A stretch of 64,000 bases of DNA, taken from assembly GCA_025056455.1 (NCBI GenBank), contig JANWVY010000001.1:629757-693756 (forward strand). The letters are read 5' to 3'. This document shows, piece by piece, positions 8,067 through 17,599 of the stretch (position 1 is its first letter; each line of letters starts with the position of its first letter). The notes beneath the pieces were generated by a model, which was not told the DNA's origin, did not search any database, and was given only the letters and a program-made list of their open reading frames with translations. The position numbers and the translations under genes are program-made. The stretch comes from Bryobacteraceae bacterium (GTDB taxonomy: Bacteria; Acidobacteriota; Terriglobia; Bryobacterales; Bryobacteraceae).

Positions 8067-9700
8067 TGCAGCCTGATTTGGTGGGTTTGCAAGGTCAAAC
8101 CAAGAGCGAAAGCAAGCCGGGCCACGCTCTTGTTGAATTCAAGCGTCGCTAGGACGACGCGCCGTCGCGAGTCGGCGAACTCATTCTGACGGGTCAAAAC
8201 AAAGAAATTGGTGGACTCGCCGGTTTGAAATAGCCGCACTTCGCTGTCGAGCTTTTCCTTGGCGGCTCGCGCACTAGCCTCGGCTGCGAGGATGCGCTGC
8301 TGCGAGGTTTCAACAGCTTGAAGCGCATTTCGGAGCTGCGCCTCAATGGCCTGCTCGGTCCGTTTTCGCTCCAGGTCGATGCGCCTTTCGGCCACTGCTG
8401 CCTGGGCTAGCGCCGACTCCGCAGCGCTATTGCGAAAGTTGAGGTCGAAACTAAGACCTGCCTGAACGGTTTGGAAGCGGCCGCTGAATAAATTCGCGAG
8501 CGATTGCCCGTAGCCCCCAACCAAGTCTGCGGGCACGCGCCCACCGAAATTGCCCCCCGCTAGCGGAGCTAGACCCGCCGACTTGCTGAGCTCGTTGAGA
8601 CGCTCCACCAAAAGCAAATTAAACGCGCTGAAGGGATTTTGGGTCGCTAGGGCCGTGCCGGCAAGACCCGAATTGGTGTAGTTCGCAGTCAGCTGTACGG
8701 CGGGTTTTCGTAGGTTCAGAGCCAAATCCCGCTGCGCGTCGTTCACCTGTTTGCGAACGGAGATGGCGCGGAGTTCCACACGGCGGGCCAGAGCCTGCGA
8801 AATGAGCGTACCTAGATCGGCCTTGGCCTCAGGCGGAAGCTCGGCTCGCGATGTGGTCGTCGGCACCAGCTCGTCCTTCCAAAGGCTTTCTTGCCGGCCC
8901 CCTGCAAGCAGGAGCTTCAAGTTATTTTCCGCGACATTGAGCTGCGTCAGGGCGGAGTAATAGCTATCTTTCCTGCGCTCGAGCTCTGCCTCGGCCGCTG
9001 CCAACTCCACCGGCGCGAGCGAGCCAGCTTCAATGAGCCTTCGCGTCCGCTCAAGTTGCTCACGACCGAGATTCACGCTTTCGGCGTACACCCCTAGATC
9101 CTCGCGTGCCGCCACTAGATCGTAGTACGCCTGCTCAACTCGCGCCACTACATCAATGACGCGCAATTCAAACTCAATGTCAGAAAGATCGGCTTGCTTC
9201 CGCCGCACTAAGAGCTCCGTGCGTTCGCGGTCCGTCTTGCGGTCACGCCATAAGGGTAAAGTGACGCCGAAAACAAGTCGCGGCGTAACGAAAGGATTCA
9301 AGGCCACAAACGGGTTGTTGGTCGATTGCCGCACGGCGTCAAAGTCGGCGTGAAAGGACATGGCCTGCCAGTTCAAGCGTTGCCGGTAGGAAAGTGTGGT
9401 GTTGAAAAAGTTCTCCACTAGCTTGCCGTCGGGGGCCGCCAGCACGTTCCCTGTCGGCGTATTTCGCTTTTCTGCCAGAGGCTGAAGACGCAGCAGGGGA
9501 TCCAAATAAGCTCGGGCGCCAAGAATCGCTCGGCGCGCAGTTTCCTGGTTGGTACGTTCGATCTCAATTTCCAAATTGTTCTGCAAGGCCTGCCGCACGG
9601 CGTCCTCAAGCGACAAGCGCGTTTGCGTTAGGCCAACGCCCACGCGAGGCGCCTGCGCCCACAAACACACGCTAAAAAGGGAGAAAACGATCGGTCGCAT
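8063..9700 (-). CDS. TolC-family outer-membrane efflux channel
   Basis: A 545-residue outer-membrane channel. A signal peptide (MRPIVFSLFSVCLWAQ) precedes two outer-membrane efflux protein repeats. Repeat one contains LSLEDAVRQALQNNLEIEIE and a long helix with YYDLVAAREDLGVYAESVNLGREQLE. Repeat two contains ISQALARRVELRAI and the matching helix pair AEASARAAKEKLDSEVRLFQTGESTNF. The duplicated helix-strand order and the length are typical of TolC/OprM. It would complete the tripartite pump with the RND permease and lipoprotein adaptor encoded just upstream; 25 bases separate it from the RND stop. The stop overlaps the start of the receiver-like gene by four bases (8063-8066). Confidence 0.9.
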   Translation of the reverse strand: MRPIVFSLFSVCLWAQAPRVGVGLTQTRLSLEDAVRQALQNNLEIEIERTNQETARRAILGARAYLDPLLRLQPLAEKRNTPTGNVLAAPDGKLVENFFNTTLSYRQRLNWQAMSFHADFDAVRQSTNNPFVALNPFVTPRLVFGVTLPLWRDRKTDRERTELLVRRKQADLSDIEFELRVIDVVARVEQAYYDLVAAREDLGVYAESVNLGREQLERTRRLIEAGSLAPVELAAAEAELERRKDSYYSALTQLNVAENNLKLLLAGGRQESLWKDELVPTTTSRAELPPEAKADLGTLISQALARRVELRAISVRKQVNDAQRDLALNLRKPAVQLTANYTNSGLAGTALATQNPFSAFNLLLVERLNELSKSAGLAPLAGGNFGGRVPADLVGGYGQSLANLFSGRFQTVQAGLSFDLNFRNSAAESALAQAAVAERRIDLERKRTEQAIEAQLRNALQAVETSQQRILAAEASARAAKEKLDSEVRLFQTGESTNFFVLTRQNEFADSRRRVVLATLEFNKSVARLAFALGLTLQTHQIRLQ

Positions 9701-9725
9701 GAATTTCTCTGTTACTTCAAGGACT

Positions 9726-12700
9726 TTAGGCCCCGGCCTCCGGCGTGGCGGCCGAACCGCGAAAGCGAAACAAGCCGCCGACCCAGCTCCAAACTCGGGA
9801 ATGCGCCAGGTCGTCGAAGATGGAATAGGCCACGGGCGTCACGAGCAAGGTGAGCAACAATGCCAGCGACTGCCCGCCAATGACCACAATCGCCACCGTT
9901 CGCCGGGTTCCAGACCCAGCACCCGTTCCCAAAGCAAGTGGAATCATGCCCGCAACCAAAGCAGCGGTGGTCATGAGAATGGGCCGTAACCGGTCCTCGC
10001 ATCCTTTCAGAATGGCTGGCAACCGCGCCATTCCCTGGGCGCGGAGCGACTTGATGTGGTCAATCTGAAGAATGGAGTTTTTCTTCACAATGCCAAACAA
10101 CACCAAAATGCCCACAGAACTGTAGATAATCGAGAAATTTTCCTTTGCCAGAAATAAAGACAGGATGGCGAAGGGCGCCGAGAGCGGAAGGCTCAGCAGA
10201 ATCGTCACTGGGTCGATGAAGCTCTCAAACTGCGACGCCAGAATCATATACATGAAAAGCAGAGAGAGCAGCAAAGCGATGGCGAAGTTTGCTGCAGCCC
10301 GGCCTAGCTCGCGGCTCCTTCCGACAAATCCTGTGCGGTATTCCGGCGGCATCTTCAATTCCGCCACCGTGGCGTTCAGCTCGGCGATGACGGCGCTTAA
10401 GGACTGCCCCGCAGCGATATTACCCGTGATCATAATTTGGCGCTGGCGGTTGTAGCGCTCAATTTGGGTGGGGCCTGTCGCCTCATAGAGCTTGGCCACG
10501 TTCGCAAGGGGGACATTGCCCAAGGTCGCCGAGGGCACATACAACCGTGCGAGTGCTTGCGGCGAATCCCGGAAGGGCTTGTCTACACGGAGCATCACGT
10601 CGTAGCGATCGTCGCCTTCCCGGTAGGTGGTCACCTGCTCATCGCCGCCCACCAGCGTGCGAAGCGCGGTAGCAATCGAGGCAACGCTCACATTGAGATC
10701 CGCGGCTTTTTCCCGGTTCACCGCGACCCGCAGCTCGGGCTTGCCGGCCTCATACGAAGATTCGAGGTCCACGACGCCGGGCAGAGCCGCTAGTCTCGCC
10801 TTGATCTGCGTCGCATACCGTTCGAGCTGTTGCAAGTCTGGACCCTGAAGAAAAAACATCAGCTCGCGGTCTGGCCCGCCGCTGATGACCGCTGGCGGCT
10901 GAACGCTAATCGTAAGATCTCGAAACTTCGCCAGTTTTTTTCGCGCTAACGCCATGAGCTCGCGCTGGGACTCTTTGCGCTGATCAGCCGGGATCAAAGA
11001 CACTAGCACCGATCCCCGGTCCACCTGTTTGCGAACATCGGCGCCAATTGTCGTGAACAGATCTTTCACATGGGGCAGAGTTCGAAGCTCCGCTTCTACC
11101 TGACGGAACACTTCATCCGTTCCCTGCAAAGAGGAGCCTGGAGGCGCCTTCACGGAGACTTCAAACTCGCTTTGATCATCCTGCGGCAAAAAATCTTTTC
11201 CAATCCGGGAAAACATGGGCCCGGTGGACAGACAGATCACTAGGGCCGCTACGACAATCACCCAGCGGTGGCGCATGGACCATCCCAACGTGCGCCGGTA
11301 GAAGGCCGCCATCATACGGAACAGCCAGGTGTCTTTAGTGGACTCAGTGGGGTTTTCGGGAAGTTTGAGAAAACGGGAGCACAGCATGGGGGTCATGGTA
11401 AAGCTGACCAGTAACGACACCATGATGGCGAAAGCCGCCGTATAGCCAAAGCTCGACATGAAGCGCCCCACGATACCGCCCATCAGCGCCACCGGCAGAA
11501 AGATAATCACCAAGCTTAAGGTGGTTGCCATCACCGCCAGCCCGATGTCGCGCGTACCTTCAATGGCCGCTTCAACCGGCGACATTCGCTTCTCTTCCAT
11601 GAAGCGGAAAATGTTTTCAAGCACGACGATAGCGTCATCAATCACAATGCCCACCATGAGCGTCAGGGCAAGCATCGTGATTTGATTGAGCGTGAAGCCC
11701 ATGGCGTACATGAGCGTGTAGGTGGCGATGATGGAAGTCGGAATGGCGATGGAAGCAATGAGCGTGGAACGCCAGCTCCGAATGAAAGCCAGCACAATCA
11801 GGCCCGCCAGAACCCCGCCCAGGATGAGGTGCTCTTGAACAGCCTTAAACGATTCCTCAATAAAGGTGGACTGATCGCGCGAGTAGCTGATGCGAACGTC
11901 TGGCGGAAGCGCCGTTTGCAGCTCGCTGATGCGTTGTTTGACGGCGCGAATGACTTCTAGTGTGTTGGTGCCCGCTTGTTTGCGTACTTCCAAGGCAACC
12001 GCCGCCTCACCGTTCAAACGGGCGAGCGATCGGGGCTCCTCATATCCATCCACAACCGTGGCGATATCGCTCAACCGCACGGGCTGTCCGCCGCGGTTGG
12101 CCACAATCATTCGTTCGAACTCTTGCGGGCGCTCAACGCGCCCCAGCGTGCGCAGCGACACTTCGCGCCGGCCTTGATCGATGGTGCCACCAGGAACCTC
12201 TACATTTTGGAGCTTGATTTGCTGGCTTACTTGGTCGATGTTCAGGTTGAAGCCGTAGAGCTTCTCGGGGTTGAGCACGATCTGAATCTGGCGCTGGCGG
12301 TCACCCACAAAACGCACCTGACCAACGCCCGAGATGGATTCGATGTTTTTCTTGATGCGGTCATCCACGAGCTTAGTAATCTCGCGCAGATCGCGCCGGG
12401 CGGAAACAACGATCGTAATCACGGGCGAGGCGTCGGTGGCCAGTTTTTCAATCACCGGCGGGTCAGCGTCGCGTGGCAGCTGACCCAACACGCGGTTGAC
12501 CTTATCGCGGATTTCCTGCGCTGCTTCTTCGGGATCCTTTTCTAAGGCAAACTGCACCGTCACAATGGAAACGCCTTCGGCAGAAATCGACCGCAAATCG
12601 TCGATGCCAGAAACGGTATTCACCGCCTCCTCAATTCGCTTGGTGACCTGCGATTCCACCTCTTCCGGCGCCGCCCCACGCAGCGTGGTTGTGATGTTCA

Positions 12701-12836
12701 CAATCGGAAACTCAACCTTCGGGAAAAGGTCCACTCCCAACTTGCGATAGGAATCCAGACCAATCACCACCAGAGCCAGTACGAGCATGGTGGCGAACAC
12801 AGGCCGGCGGACGCAGATTTGGGCCAGCTTTTGCAT
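9726..12836 (-). CDS. RND efflux permease (AcrB/HAE1 type)
   Basis: A 1036-residue inner-membrane proton-driven pump of the hydrophobe/amphiphile efflux family. It starts MQKLAQICVRRPVFATMLVL, with transmembrane helix 1, then the periplasmic porter domain (DPEEAAQEIRDKVNRVLGQLP) and helices 2-6, including LMVGIVIDDAIVVLENI with the paired aspartates of the proton relay. The second half repeats this, with FVGRSRELGRAAANFAIALL and LFGIVKKNSILQIDHI. Length and the two-fold repeat match AcrB/MdtB/MexB. It lies three bases after the adaptor gene and before tolC, so all three pump parts are co-transcribed. Regulation is probably by the TetR protein encoded first in the operon. Confidence 0.95.
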   Translation of the reverse strand: MQKLAQICVRRPVFATMLVLALVVIGLDSYRKLGVDLFPKVEFPIVNITTTLRGAAPEEVESQVTKRIEEAVNTVSGIDDLRSISAEGVSIVTVQFALEKDPEEAAQEIRDKVNRVLGQLPRDADPPVIEKLATDASPVITIVVSARRDLREITKLVDDRIKKNIESISGVGQVRFVGDRQRQIQIVLNPEKLYGFNLNIDQVSQQIKLQNVEVPGGTIDQGRREVSLRTLGRVERPQEFERMIVANRGGQPVRLSDIATVVDGYEEPRSLARLNGEAAVALEVRKQAGTNTLEVIRAVKQRISELQTALPPDVRISYSRDQSTFIEESFKAVQEHLILGGVLAGLIVLAFIRSWRSTLIASIAIPTSIIATYTLMYAMGFTLNQITMLALTLMVGIVIDDAIVVLENIFRFMEEKRMSPVEAAIEGTRDIGLAVMATTLSLVIIFLPVALMGGIVGRFMSSFGYTAAFAIMVSLLVSFTMTPMLCSRFLKLPENPTESTKDTWLFRMMAAFYRRTLGWSMRHRWVIVVAALVICLSTGPMFSRIGKDFLPQDDQSEFEVSVKAPPGSSLQGTDEVFRQVEAELRTLPHVKDLFTTIGADVRKQVDRGSVLVSLIPADQRKESQRELMALARKKLAKFRDLTISVQPPAVISGGPDRELMFFLQGPDLQQLERYATQIKARLAALPGVVDLESSYEAGKPELRVAVNREKAADLNVSVASIATALRTLVGGDEQVTTYREGDDRYDVMLRVDKPFRDSPQALARLYVPSATLGNVPLANVAKLYEATGPTQIERYNRQRQIMITGNIAAGQSLSAVIAELNATVAELKMPPEYRTGFVGRSRELGRAAANFAIALLLSLLFMYMILASQFESFIDPVTILLSLPLSAPFAILSLFLAKENFSIIYSSVGILVLFGIVKKNSILQIDHIKSLRAQGMARLPAILKGCEDRLRPILMTTAALVAGMIPLALGTGAGSGTRRTVAIVVIGGQSLALLLTLLVTPVAYSIFDDLAHSRVWSWVGGLFRFRGSAATPEAGA

Positions 12837-12839
12837 ACG

Positions 12840-14036
12840 TCAGCCCTTCATCCTTACCGCTTGCCCGTCAACAAGCGGGGCAAGATTTCCCACCACCACC
12901 GTCTCGCCCGGGCGAACCCGGTCAGCAGGAACCTCCACCCAGTCCTGCAGCACCATCCCCGGTGGCACCTGGCGCTCGACCAGTTTCCCCTCGCGAACCA
13001 AAAACACTTTCGTGAGCCCGGCCACCGTATAGACGGCGCTGCGCGGCACGACAACCACCTGCGCGTCCCGTTCAAGAATCAGACGAACTTGGACGAACAT
13101 TCCAGGCCGTAGCCGGGCATCCGTGTTTGCCAGCCGCGCCTCTGCCAGCAGCATGCGCGATTGTTCGTTGAGAGAGGGATTGAGTTCCGTCACAATCGCC
13201 GAAAAGACCGCATCTTTGACGGCGTCTGTTGTGAATTCCAACCGTGTTCCCACTTTTACAGCAGCCGCCGCCGATTCGGGCACCTCGAGGCGAAGACGCA
13301 TGGGATGTGTCTTCACGAGGGTAAACAGCGGCGTATTGTCCTTGATGAACTGGCCTGGGGCGACCTTGCGTTCGCTGATCGAGCCGTCTAGTGGCGAGCG
13401 TATCGTTGCGTCGCGAAGACGTTTTTCCGCCAAGCGCACTTCCGCCCGGATGGCCTCCACGTTCGCCCACAGGGTGCGCATTTCGTCGCGCGCTGCTTCC
13501 ACGGCGGCTTCGCGCGCACGATATGCTTTTTCAAGCTCATTGAAGCGGTCCTGAGAAATGTCCCCGCTGCTCACCAACTTCTTCGCGTTCTCGTATTTGA
13601 ATCGGATATCTTCGAGCTGGGCCAGCGCTTGCCGCATAGCCGGAGTCGACGTGGGAGCCTGATCGGCTTGCGAGGGATCGAGCCCTAGGCGGGCCAGCGC
13701 CTGAGCCAGGGCCGCCCGGGTCCGGTCCAGAGCAATTTGAAGCTCGGTTCGGTCCAATTCCACCAGCACATCGCCTTTGCGTACAAGCTGGCCAAAATCG
13801 GCCCGCACCGAAACCACGCGACCTGGCACCTCGGAAGAAACGGTCACCGTTTCGTCCGGATGCAGTGATCCAGTCACCAAAATCGTGCGGTCCACTCTGC
13901 GCACGTCAGCCCGCGCCACTTCCACAACCGGTAGCTCGGCCTCACTCCGCGAGGAGGCCTCCACCGCCGCCGGCCGTTTTGTTGATGTGCAGCCAGCAGT
14001 AAACAACAACACCAGAAACAACGCCAAATTCTTCAT
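12840..14036 (-). CDS. RND efflux periplasmic adaptor lipoprotein
   Basis: A 398-residue membrane-fusion protein with a lipoprotein signal: MKNLALFLVLLFTAGC, with the lipid-accepting cysteine at residue 16. The order is normal: beta-barrel and lipoyl half (ILVTGSLHPDETVTVSSEVPGRVVSV), a coiled-coil hairpin of about 110 residues, the second lipoyl half (DATIRSPLDGSISERKVAPGQFI), then barrel and membrane-proximal domains (NPSLNEQSRMLLAEARLAN). It bridges the RND permease and the TolC channel. The start overlaps the tetR stop by four bases (14033-14036), and the permease gene follows three bases after its stop. Gene order and coupling make this a standard AcrA/MexA-like unit. Confidence 0.93.
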   Translation of the reverse strand: MKNLALFLVLLFTAGCTSTKRPAAVEASSRSEAELPVVEVARADVRRVDRTILVTGSLHPDETVTVSSEVPGRVVSVRADFGQLVRKGDVLVELDRTELQIALDRTRAALAQALARLGLDPSQADQAPTSTPAMRQALAQLEDIRFKYENAKKLVSSGDISQDRFNELEKAYRAREAAVEAARDEMRTLWANVEAIRAEVRLAEKRLRDATIRSPLDGSISERKVAPGQFIKDNTPLFTLVKTHPMRLRLEVPESAAAAVKVGTRLEFTTDAVKDAVFSAIVTELNPSLNEQSRMLLAEARLANTDARLRPGMFVQVRLILERDAQVVVVPRSAVYTVAGLTKVFLVREGKLVERQVPPGMVLQDWVEVPADRVRPGETVVVGNLAPLVDGQAVRMKG

Positions 14037-14767
14037 GCCGGCTCCTCGGTCTTTCTGACCCCGTTGAGGAAGGTATCAACGATGAGGGCGATCGTCCGAT
14101 TTCGCGTTTCCTCATCGTCGCGATGCGAAAACACGGTGAGCGCCAAACCATAGTGCGCTACCGTCCCGCAAAACGACTTCGCTACAAGCATGGGATCTGC
14201 CTGGCGAAATCGCCCCTGCTGCATGCCGCGCTCGATAAAAGCGGCTAACGCGTGATGGAAGGGCAAAATGTGCCGCTCATAAAACAACTCTGATAGCTCG
14301 TGCCCCTCCAGTGCGCTGTAAAAAAGAATTCTCGGACGGCTCGGATCTTCCAAGTGCCACTTCAGAATCTCTGTCGCAAGCCGCAGAAAAAACGTCCGAT
14401 CGTCGCTAGTCTTAAACAGTCTCTCTAAGTCCTCCGGCAGTAGAATGCGGGAGCCCACAGACAGATGCTCGAGAATCGCAGAGTACAATTCCCGCTTGGT
14501 CTGGAAGTGCTGGTAGAGCACTGGCTCCGAAACTCCAAGAGCCGCCGCGAGCTGCCTCGTCGTCGTGCCCCGAAATCCGTTCTGAGCGAATAGCCGCACC
14601 GCTGCCTGAACAATGGCGGCCCGTCGCTGATCCGAGCTCATCCGCTGCCGGCCCGCAGGGCATGGGACCGAGGGCGCCGGTCCAGTTGCACCTGCCACCA
14701 GGTCCGCACCGGGCTCCCCAGCTTTCTGGGAAGACATACCGTCCGCAGGAGAAAATACTTCAGACAT
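14033..14767 (-). CDS. TetR/AcrR-family regulator of the efflux operon
   Basis: A 244-residue TetR-family regulator. The DNA-binding domain is at about residues 45-95: RRAAIVQAAVRLFAQNGF, then TTTRQLAAALGVSEPVLYQHF with the typical recognition helix, followed by KRELYSAILEHL. The rest is the variable ligand-binding helical domain. The first 40 residues are proline- and glycine-rich and not part of the fold, so the true start may be the ATG at 14737 or 14641. It is the first gene of the operon and overlaps the adaptor start. Palindromes lie only a few bases upstream of its start, which suggests that it represses its own transcript and the pump until a pump substrate binds. Confidence 0.88.
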   Translation of the reverse strand: MSEVFSPADGMSSQKAGEPGADLVAGATGPAPSVPCPAGRQRMSSDQRRAAIVQAAVRLFAQNGFRGTTTRQLAAALGVSEPVLYQHFQTKRELYSAILEHLSVGSRILLPEDLERLFKTSDDRTFFLRLATEILKWHLEDPSRPRILFYSALEGHELSELFYERHILPFHHALAAFIERGMQQGRFRQADPMLVAKSFCGTVAHYGLALTVFSHRDDEETRNRTIALIVDTFLNGVRKTEEPA

Positions 14768-14774
14768 ATGGGTT

Positions 14775-14790
14775 GTTAGTGAACACTAAC
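14775..14790. promoter_or_regulatory. probable TetR operator palindrome
   Basis: GTTAGTG-AA-CACTAAC is a perfect 7-base inverted repeat around a 2-base centre. It ends 8 bases upstream of the tetR ATG at 14767. Size and symmetry fit a TetR-family dimer site, and bound protein would block transcription or translation of the whole efflux operon. Assignment to this regulator is inferred from position. Confidence 0.65.
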
Positions 14791-14819
14791 CTAGCATTCG
14801 CTAAGTTAGCAGATGCTAG
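14791..14819. promoter_or_regulatory. second inverted-repeat cluster in the tetR upstream region
   Basis: CTAGCAT at 14791-14797 and ATGCTAG at 14813-14819 form a 7-base inverted repeat. Inside it, GCTAA-G-TTAGC (14800-14810) is a smaller palindrome that shares the TTAG half-site core with the adjacent operator. This could be a second regulator site or a dyad overlapping the promoter. The divergent M23 gene starts about 105 bases further on and may be affected too. Confidence 0.45.
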
Positions 14820-14923
14820 CTGTTCGTGCAAGGAGGTAAATTTTTTGATCCCCCACAAAGAGTCTCGGCCCAAGCCGTGCTCAAGTTCGAGCGGAGGGCC
14901 GCCGATTTGGTGATTTACCCTGC

Positions 14924-16546
14924 GTGTCAGCTGCTCCAAAACTTTGCAAATGCTTCCTTATCACTTTGATTTTTCAATCTTTTGTTTCATTGTTGCCGGC
15001 AGCAAAACTGTCCCAAATGACGCTCGGCAAGCTGGCGCACCCAAACAGCTGCGCGGTTTCCTCTCCTACAACTTCGTTTGACCAAGCCACGCCGCAGATT
15101 TTCCTAAAGTTCGTGCTCATGCAGGTTGCGGCCGGCGAGCCAGTCACCGTGGAATGGGTAGATCCCAAGGGAGAAGTGTTCTTGGCGGCGCCCTATGAAA
15201 ATCTCCCTGCTGCACCGTCCTTGTGTCTGATGAGCCAGCTTCCGGTAGCGGGCTTCCCCGCGGCCCAGCGGCCCGGCCTCTGGCAAGTGCGAATTCTCTC
15301 TCGAGGGAACCGTTTGGCGCAGCAGAGCTTTCAGATTGCCTCCACGGCAAGCAATACGCTTCGCATCAGCCGGATTTCGGCCCGTGAACGAGGCTCCCAA
15401 CAAACCGAACTCGTTCTAGAGGGCGAAGGATTTAACGCCGAATCCACGATTCATCTCGCGCAATACACGAACTCCGGTGGATGGCGCTACCTGGCCCATC
15501 TTTTCCCTCACACTTGGCAAGCCAACAGAATGGTGGTAACCGTAGGTTCCTTACGCCCGGCCGAATATGTCGTGTTTGTGCGGAATGGTCCGCACGCGCT
15601 GAGTGCTCCGGCGCGGTTCCTGGTCAGAACGCCAGGCGGCTACCGTTTGCCGTTCCCACCTTCCGAGCGGTGGGTGATTAGCCAGGGACCGTATGGCGCC
15701 TTTTCGCACTGGGGTCGAACGGTCCACGCCTACGATATCGCGCCTCGGAGCGGGGGCTGTGTCGTAGCCATGCGTGCTGGCACTGCCTACGCCTTTGACC
15801 TTGGTTTGGGACAGACTCCGCACCGCCGGATTTTCGGCAATTACATCACCATCGACCATGGAGACGGCGAGTTTAGCCATTATGCCCATCTCCGCGCAGG
15901 CTCCTTCCGGGTACGCACCGGAGAGTGGGTCGAACAGGGACAAGCGCTGGCTCTGGTTGGCAACAGCGGTTACTCCTTTGGAGCGCACGTCCATGTTCAG
16001 GTAACCCGCTCGTTTTCCATCTCCTCTCAAAGCGTGCCATTTGAATTCGAGGAACAGATGACTCAGCGCGCCTCGGGAAGCCCGCTCCTCTCCCAGAATG
16101 AATCACCCGACGGCGACTGTCAGGGGAAAAAAGGCCGGTCCCCCATCGTGTTATCCCTCGAGAAAAGCCGTCTGCCAGAGGCTACCCGGCCCGCCACTTG
16201 GTCAGGAGAGGTGGCAGTGACCTTCTGGTGGAGCGAGCTCACCACGGTTTCCCGGGGGACCAAATCACTGGTGGTCACTCTCCGCTGGGAGGACCCCGAT
16301 CAGGACTTCGATCTCCATGTCGTCAGTCCGCTCGGTCGCCATTACAGCGCCTACACCGATGGCACAGGTTACCGGCAAATTGCACAACAAAAATCGTTTG
16401 AGATCCCGAGCCCTGAACCTGGAACATGGCGAGTGTCGGTGCAAGGCGTCAAAGGCAAGGGCACAGCCATGCCCTTCTCTGTCTTTGTGTCACCCCCACC
16501 CCCTGCCGAGCGGCGGGCCGCGGGCGGTGCTCTCTCGAGGCCGTAG
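14924..16546 (+). CDS. secreted M23-type peptidase-fold protein with extra C-terminal domain
   Basis: A 540-residue exported protein starting at GTG 14924. After a hydrophobic leader (CFLITLIFQSFVSLLPAA) come about 220 residues of unassigned beta-rich sequence. The M23 (LytM/lysostaphin) peptidase domain is at about 245-375. The metal-site pieces are visible: HWGRTVHAYDIAP gives the H...D pair, HYAHLRAG follows, and AHVHVQV gives the H-x-H. This fold cuts peptidoglycan cross-bridges or, when inactive, activates amidases. A C-terminal region (about 440-535) with FDLHVVSPLGRHYSAYTDG resembles a pre-peptidase-type beta domain. The gene is divergent from tetR and shares its intergenic region. Confidence 0.75.
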   Translation: MSAAPKLCKCFLITLIFQSFVSLLPAAKLSQMTLGKLAHPNSCAVSSPTTSFDQATPQIFLKFVLMQVAAGEPVTVEWVDPKGEVFLAAPYENLPAAPSLCLMSQLPVAGFPAAQRPGLWQVRILSRGNRLAQQSFQIASTASNTLRISRISARERGSQQTELVLEGEGFNAESTIHLAQYTNSGGWRYLAHLFPHTWQANRMVVTVGSLRPAEYVVFVRNGPHALSAPARFLVRTPGGYRLPFPPSERWVISQGPYGAFSHWGRTVHAYDIAPRSGGCVVAMRAGTAYAFDLGLGQTPHRRIFGNYITIDHGDGEFSHYAHLRAGSFRVRTGEWVEQGQALALVGNSGYSFGAHVHVQVTRSFSISSQSVPFEFEEQMTQRASGSPLLSQNESPDGDCQGKKGRSPIVLSLEKSRLPEATRPATWSGEVAVTFWWSELTTVSRGTKSLVVTLRWEDPDQDFDLHVVSPLGRHYSAYTDGTGYRQIAQQKSFEIPSPEPGTWRVSVQGVKGKGTAMPFSVFVSPPPPAERRAAGGALSRP

Positions 16547-16585
16547 CGGAATTCGGAGAGCGGGCGCAGATGGCTCTCGTTCGTC

Positions 16586-16620
16586 CCTGCGGGCCGGGCT
16601 CAGCACCCAAAACCCGCAGG
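16586..16620. terminator. hairpin between convergent genes, possible terminator
   Basis: CCTGCGGG at 16586-16593 and CCCGCAGG at 16613-16620 form an 8-base perfect stem with a 19-base loop, in the 80-base gap between the converging M23 and EamA genes. There is no T-run on either side, so it is not a classical intrinsic terminator. Confidence 0.3.
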
Positions 16621-16626
16621 CGCGAC

Positions 16627-17529
16627 TCACTCCGACCGGGTCACAATCCACACGCCAGCCAGAACCAGCACGCCACCCACCAGCAGCGACGCCCGCAAAG
16701 GCTCCCCAAAAATCCAAGCGCTCAACGCCACGCCTGAGACGGGTACGAAAAACGCAAACATCGACAGCTTCGCCGCAGGGTGTTTTTTCAGCAGCTCGGC
16801 CCAGATGATGAAGCACAGGCCGGCAACGATGACTCCCTGGTAGCAGATGGCTGCCACCGCTTGCCAGCTCAGATGGCCATACACCGGGGGTTCGGAAACG
16901 AGAGCCACCAACAAAAATAGCGGGACGGACCAGGCCATCTGCCACACCACAGCGCGAGTCGGATCTACCGTTTGTACCAAGTGCCGGAGGTAAACTTGAC
17001 GAACTCCCAACAGAATGGCCGAACCCATCATCAGAATGTTTCCCAGCAAGGGCTTTGGGGCGAGTTTCGACGCCGACTGCCCCACCGCCAAAACTGCCAC
17101 GCCCAGGACCGCCAGCGCTAAACCCCGTAGGCGCCTGGCAGAGAGGCGTTCCTCCAAACTTGGCCCCTGCGCGCGTACCGCCATCACATGACCGGTCAAA
17201 TTCACGAACACGGGATAACTGTTCAAGATCACAACGCCATAGGCGGGCGAGGTCAGTTCGGAGGCCATGTTCAACAGCCCGATCTGCGCTGTAAAGAGAA
17301 GGCCGAGCCCGAACAGCGGCCCCCACTCCCCCGGCGCCGGAAAAATCGTGACACGGCGGCTGCGCGCCCAGCCCACCACAAAGACAACACCGAGCGCCAT
17401 GCGCCAAAACGCACTCCACAGAGGCGGCACACTGTCCACTCCGATGCGAATGGAAACCACATTGCCGCCCCACAGCACGGAAACAGCAACCGCTAGCAGG
17501 ACGCTAGAAAGACCAAGTGCTTGAGGCAA
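16627..17529 (-). CDS. EamA/DMT-superfamily transporter
   Basis: A 300-residue integral membrane protein with about ten hydrophobic helices in two EamA repeats. The first opens LLAVAVSVLWGGNVVSIRIGV and has FWRMALGVVFVVGWARS. The second covers LMMGSAILLGVRQVYLRHLV and continues to VGGVLVLAGVWIVTRSE at the C-terminus. This is the drug/metabolite transporter layout (RhaT/YdcZ/PecM-like). Substrates range from amino acids to sugars and cannot be inferred. The start is TTG at 17529; an in-frame stop two codons upstream rules out anything earlier. The gene is divergent from the next DUF1080 gene, with a 70-base spacer. Confidence 0.85.
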   Translation of the reverse strand: MPQALGLSSVLLAVAVSVLWGGNVVSIRIGVDSVPPLWSAFWRMALGVVFVVGWARSRRVTIFPAPGEWGPLFGLGLLFTAQIGLLNMASELTSPAYGVVILNSYPVFVNLTGHVMAVRAQGPSLEERLSARRLRGLALAVLGVAVLAVGQSASKLAPKPLLGNILMMGSAILLGVRQVYLRHLVQTVDPTRAVVWQMAWSVPLFLLVALVSEPPVYGHLSWQAVAAICYQGVIVAGLCFIIWAELLKKHPAAKLSMFAFFVPVSGVALSAWIFGEPLRASLLVGGVLVLAGVWIVTRSE

Positions 17530-17599
17530 ATCGCTACTTTAGCATTCGCCGCCCGCTACTTGAGCCGGATTCCTTGTCCGATTTGATACGCTAGCTGGC

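Noticed and set aside
16490-17473. A long second frame overlapping the EamA gene on the same strand
   Set aside because: Its translation is glycine/arginine-rich without any fold, while the other frame shows a normal ten-helix transporter.
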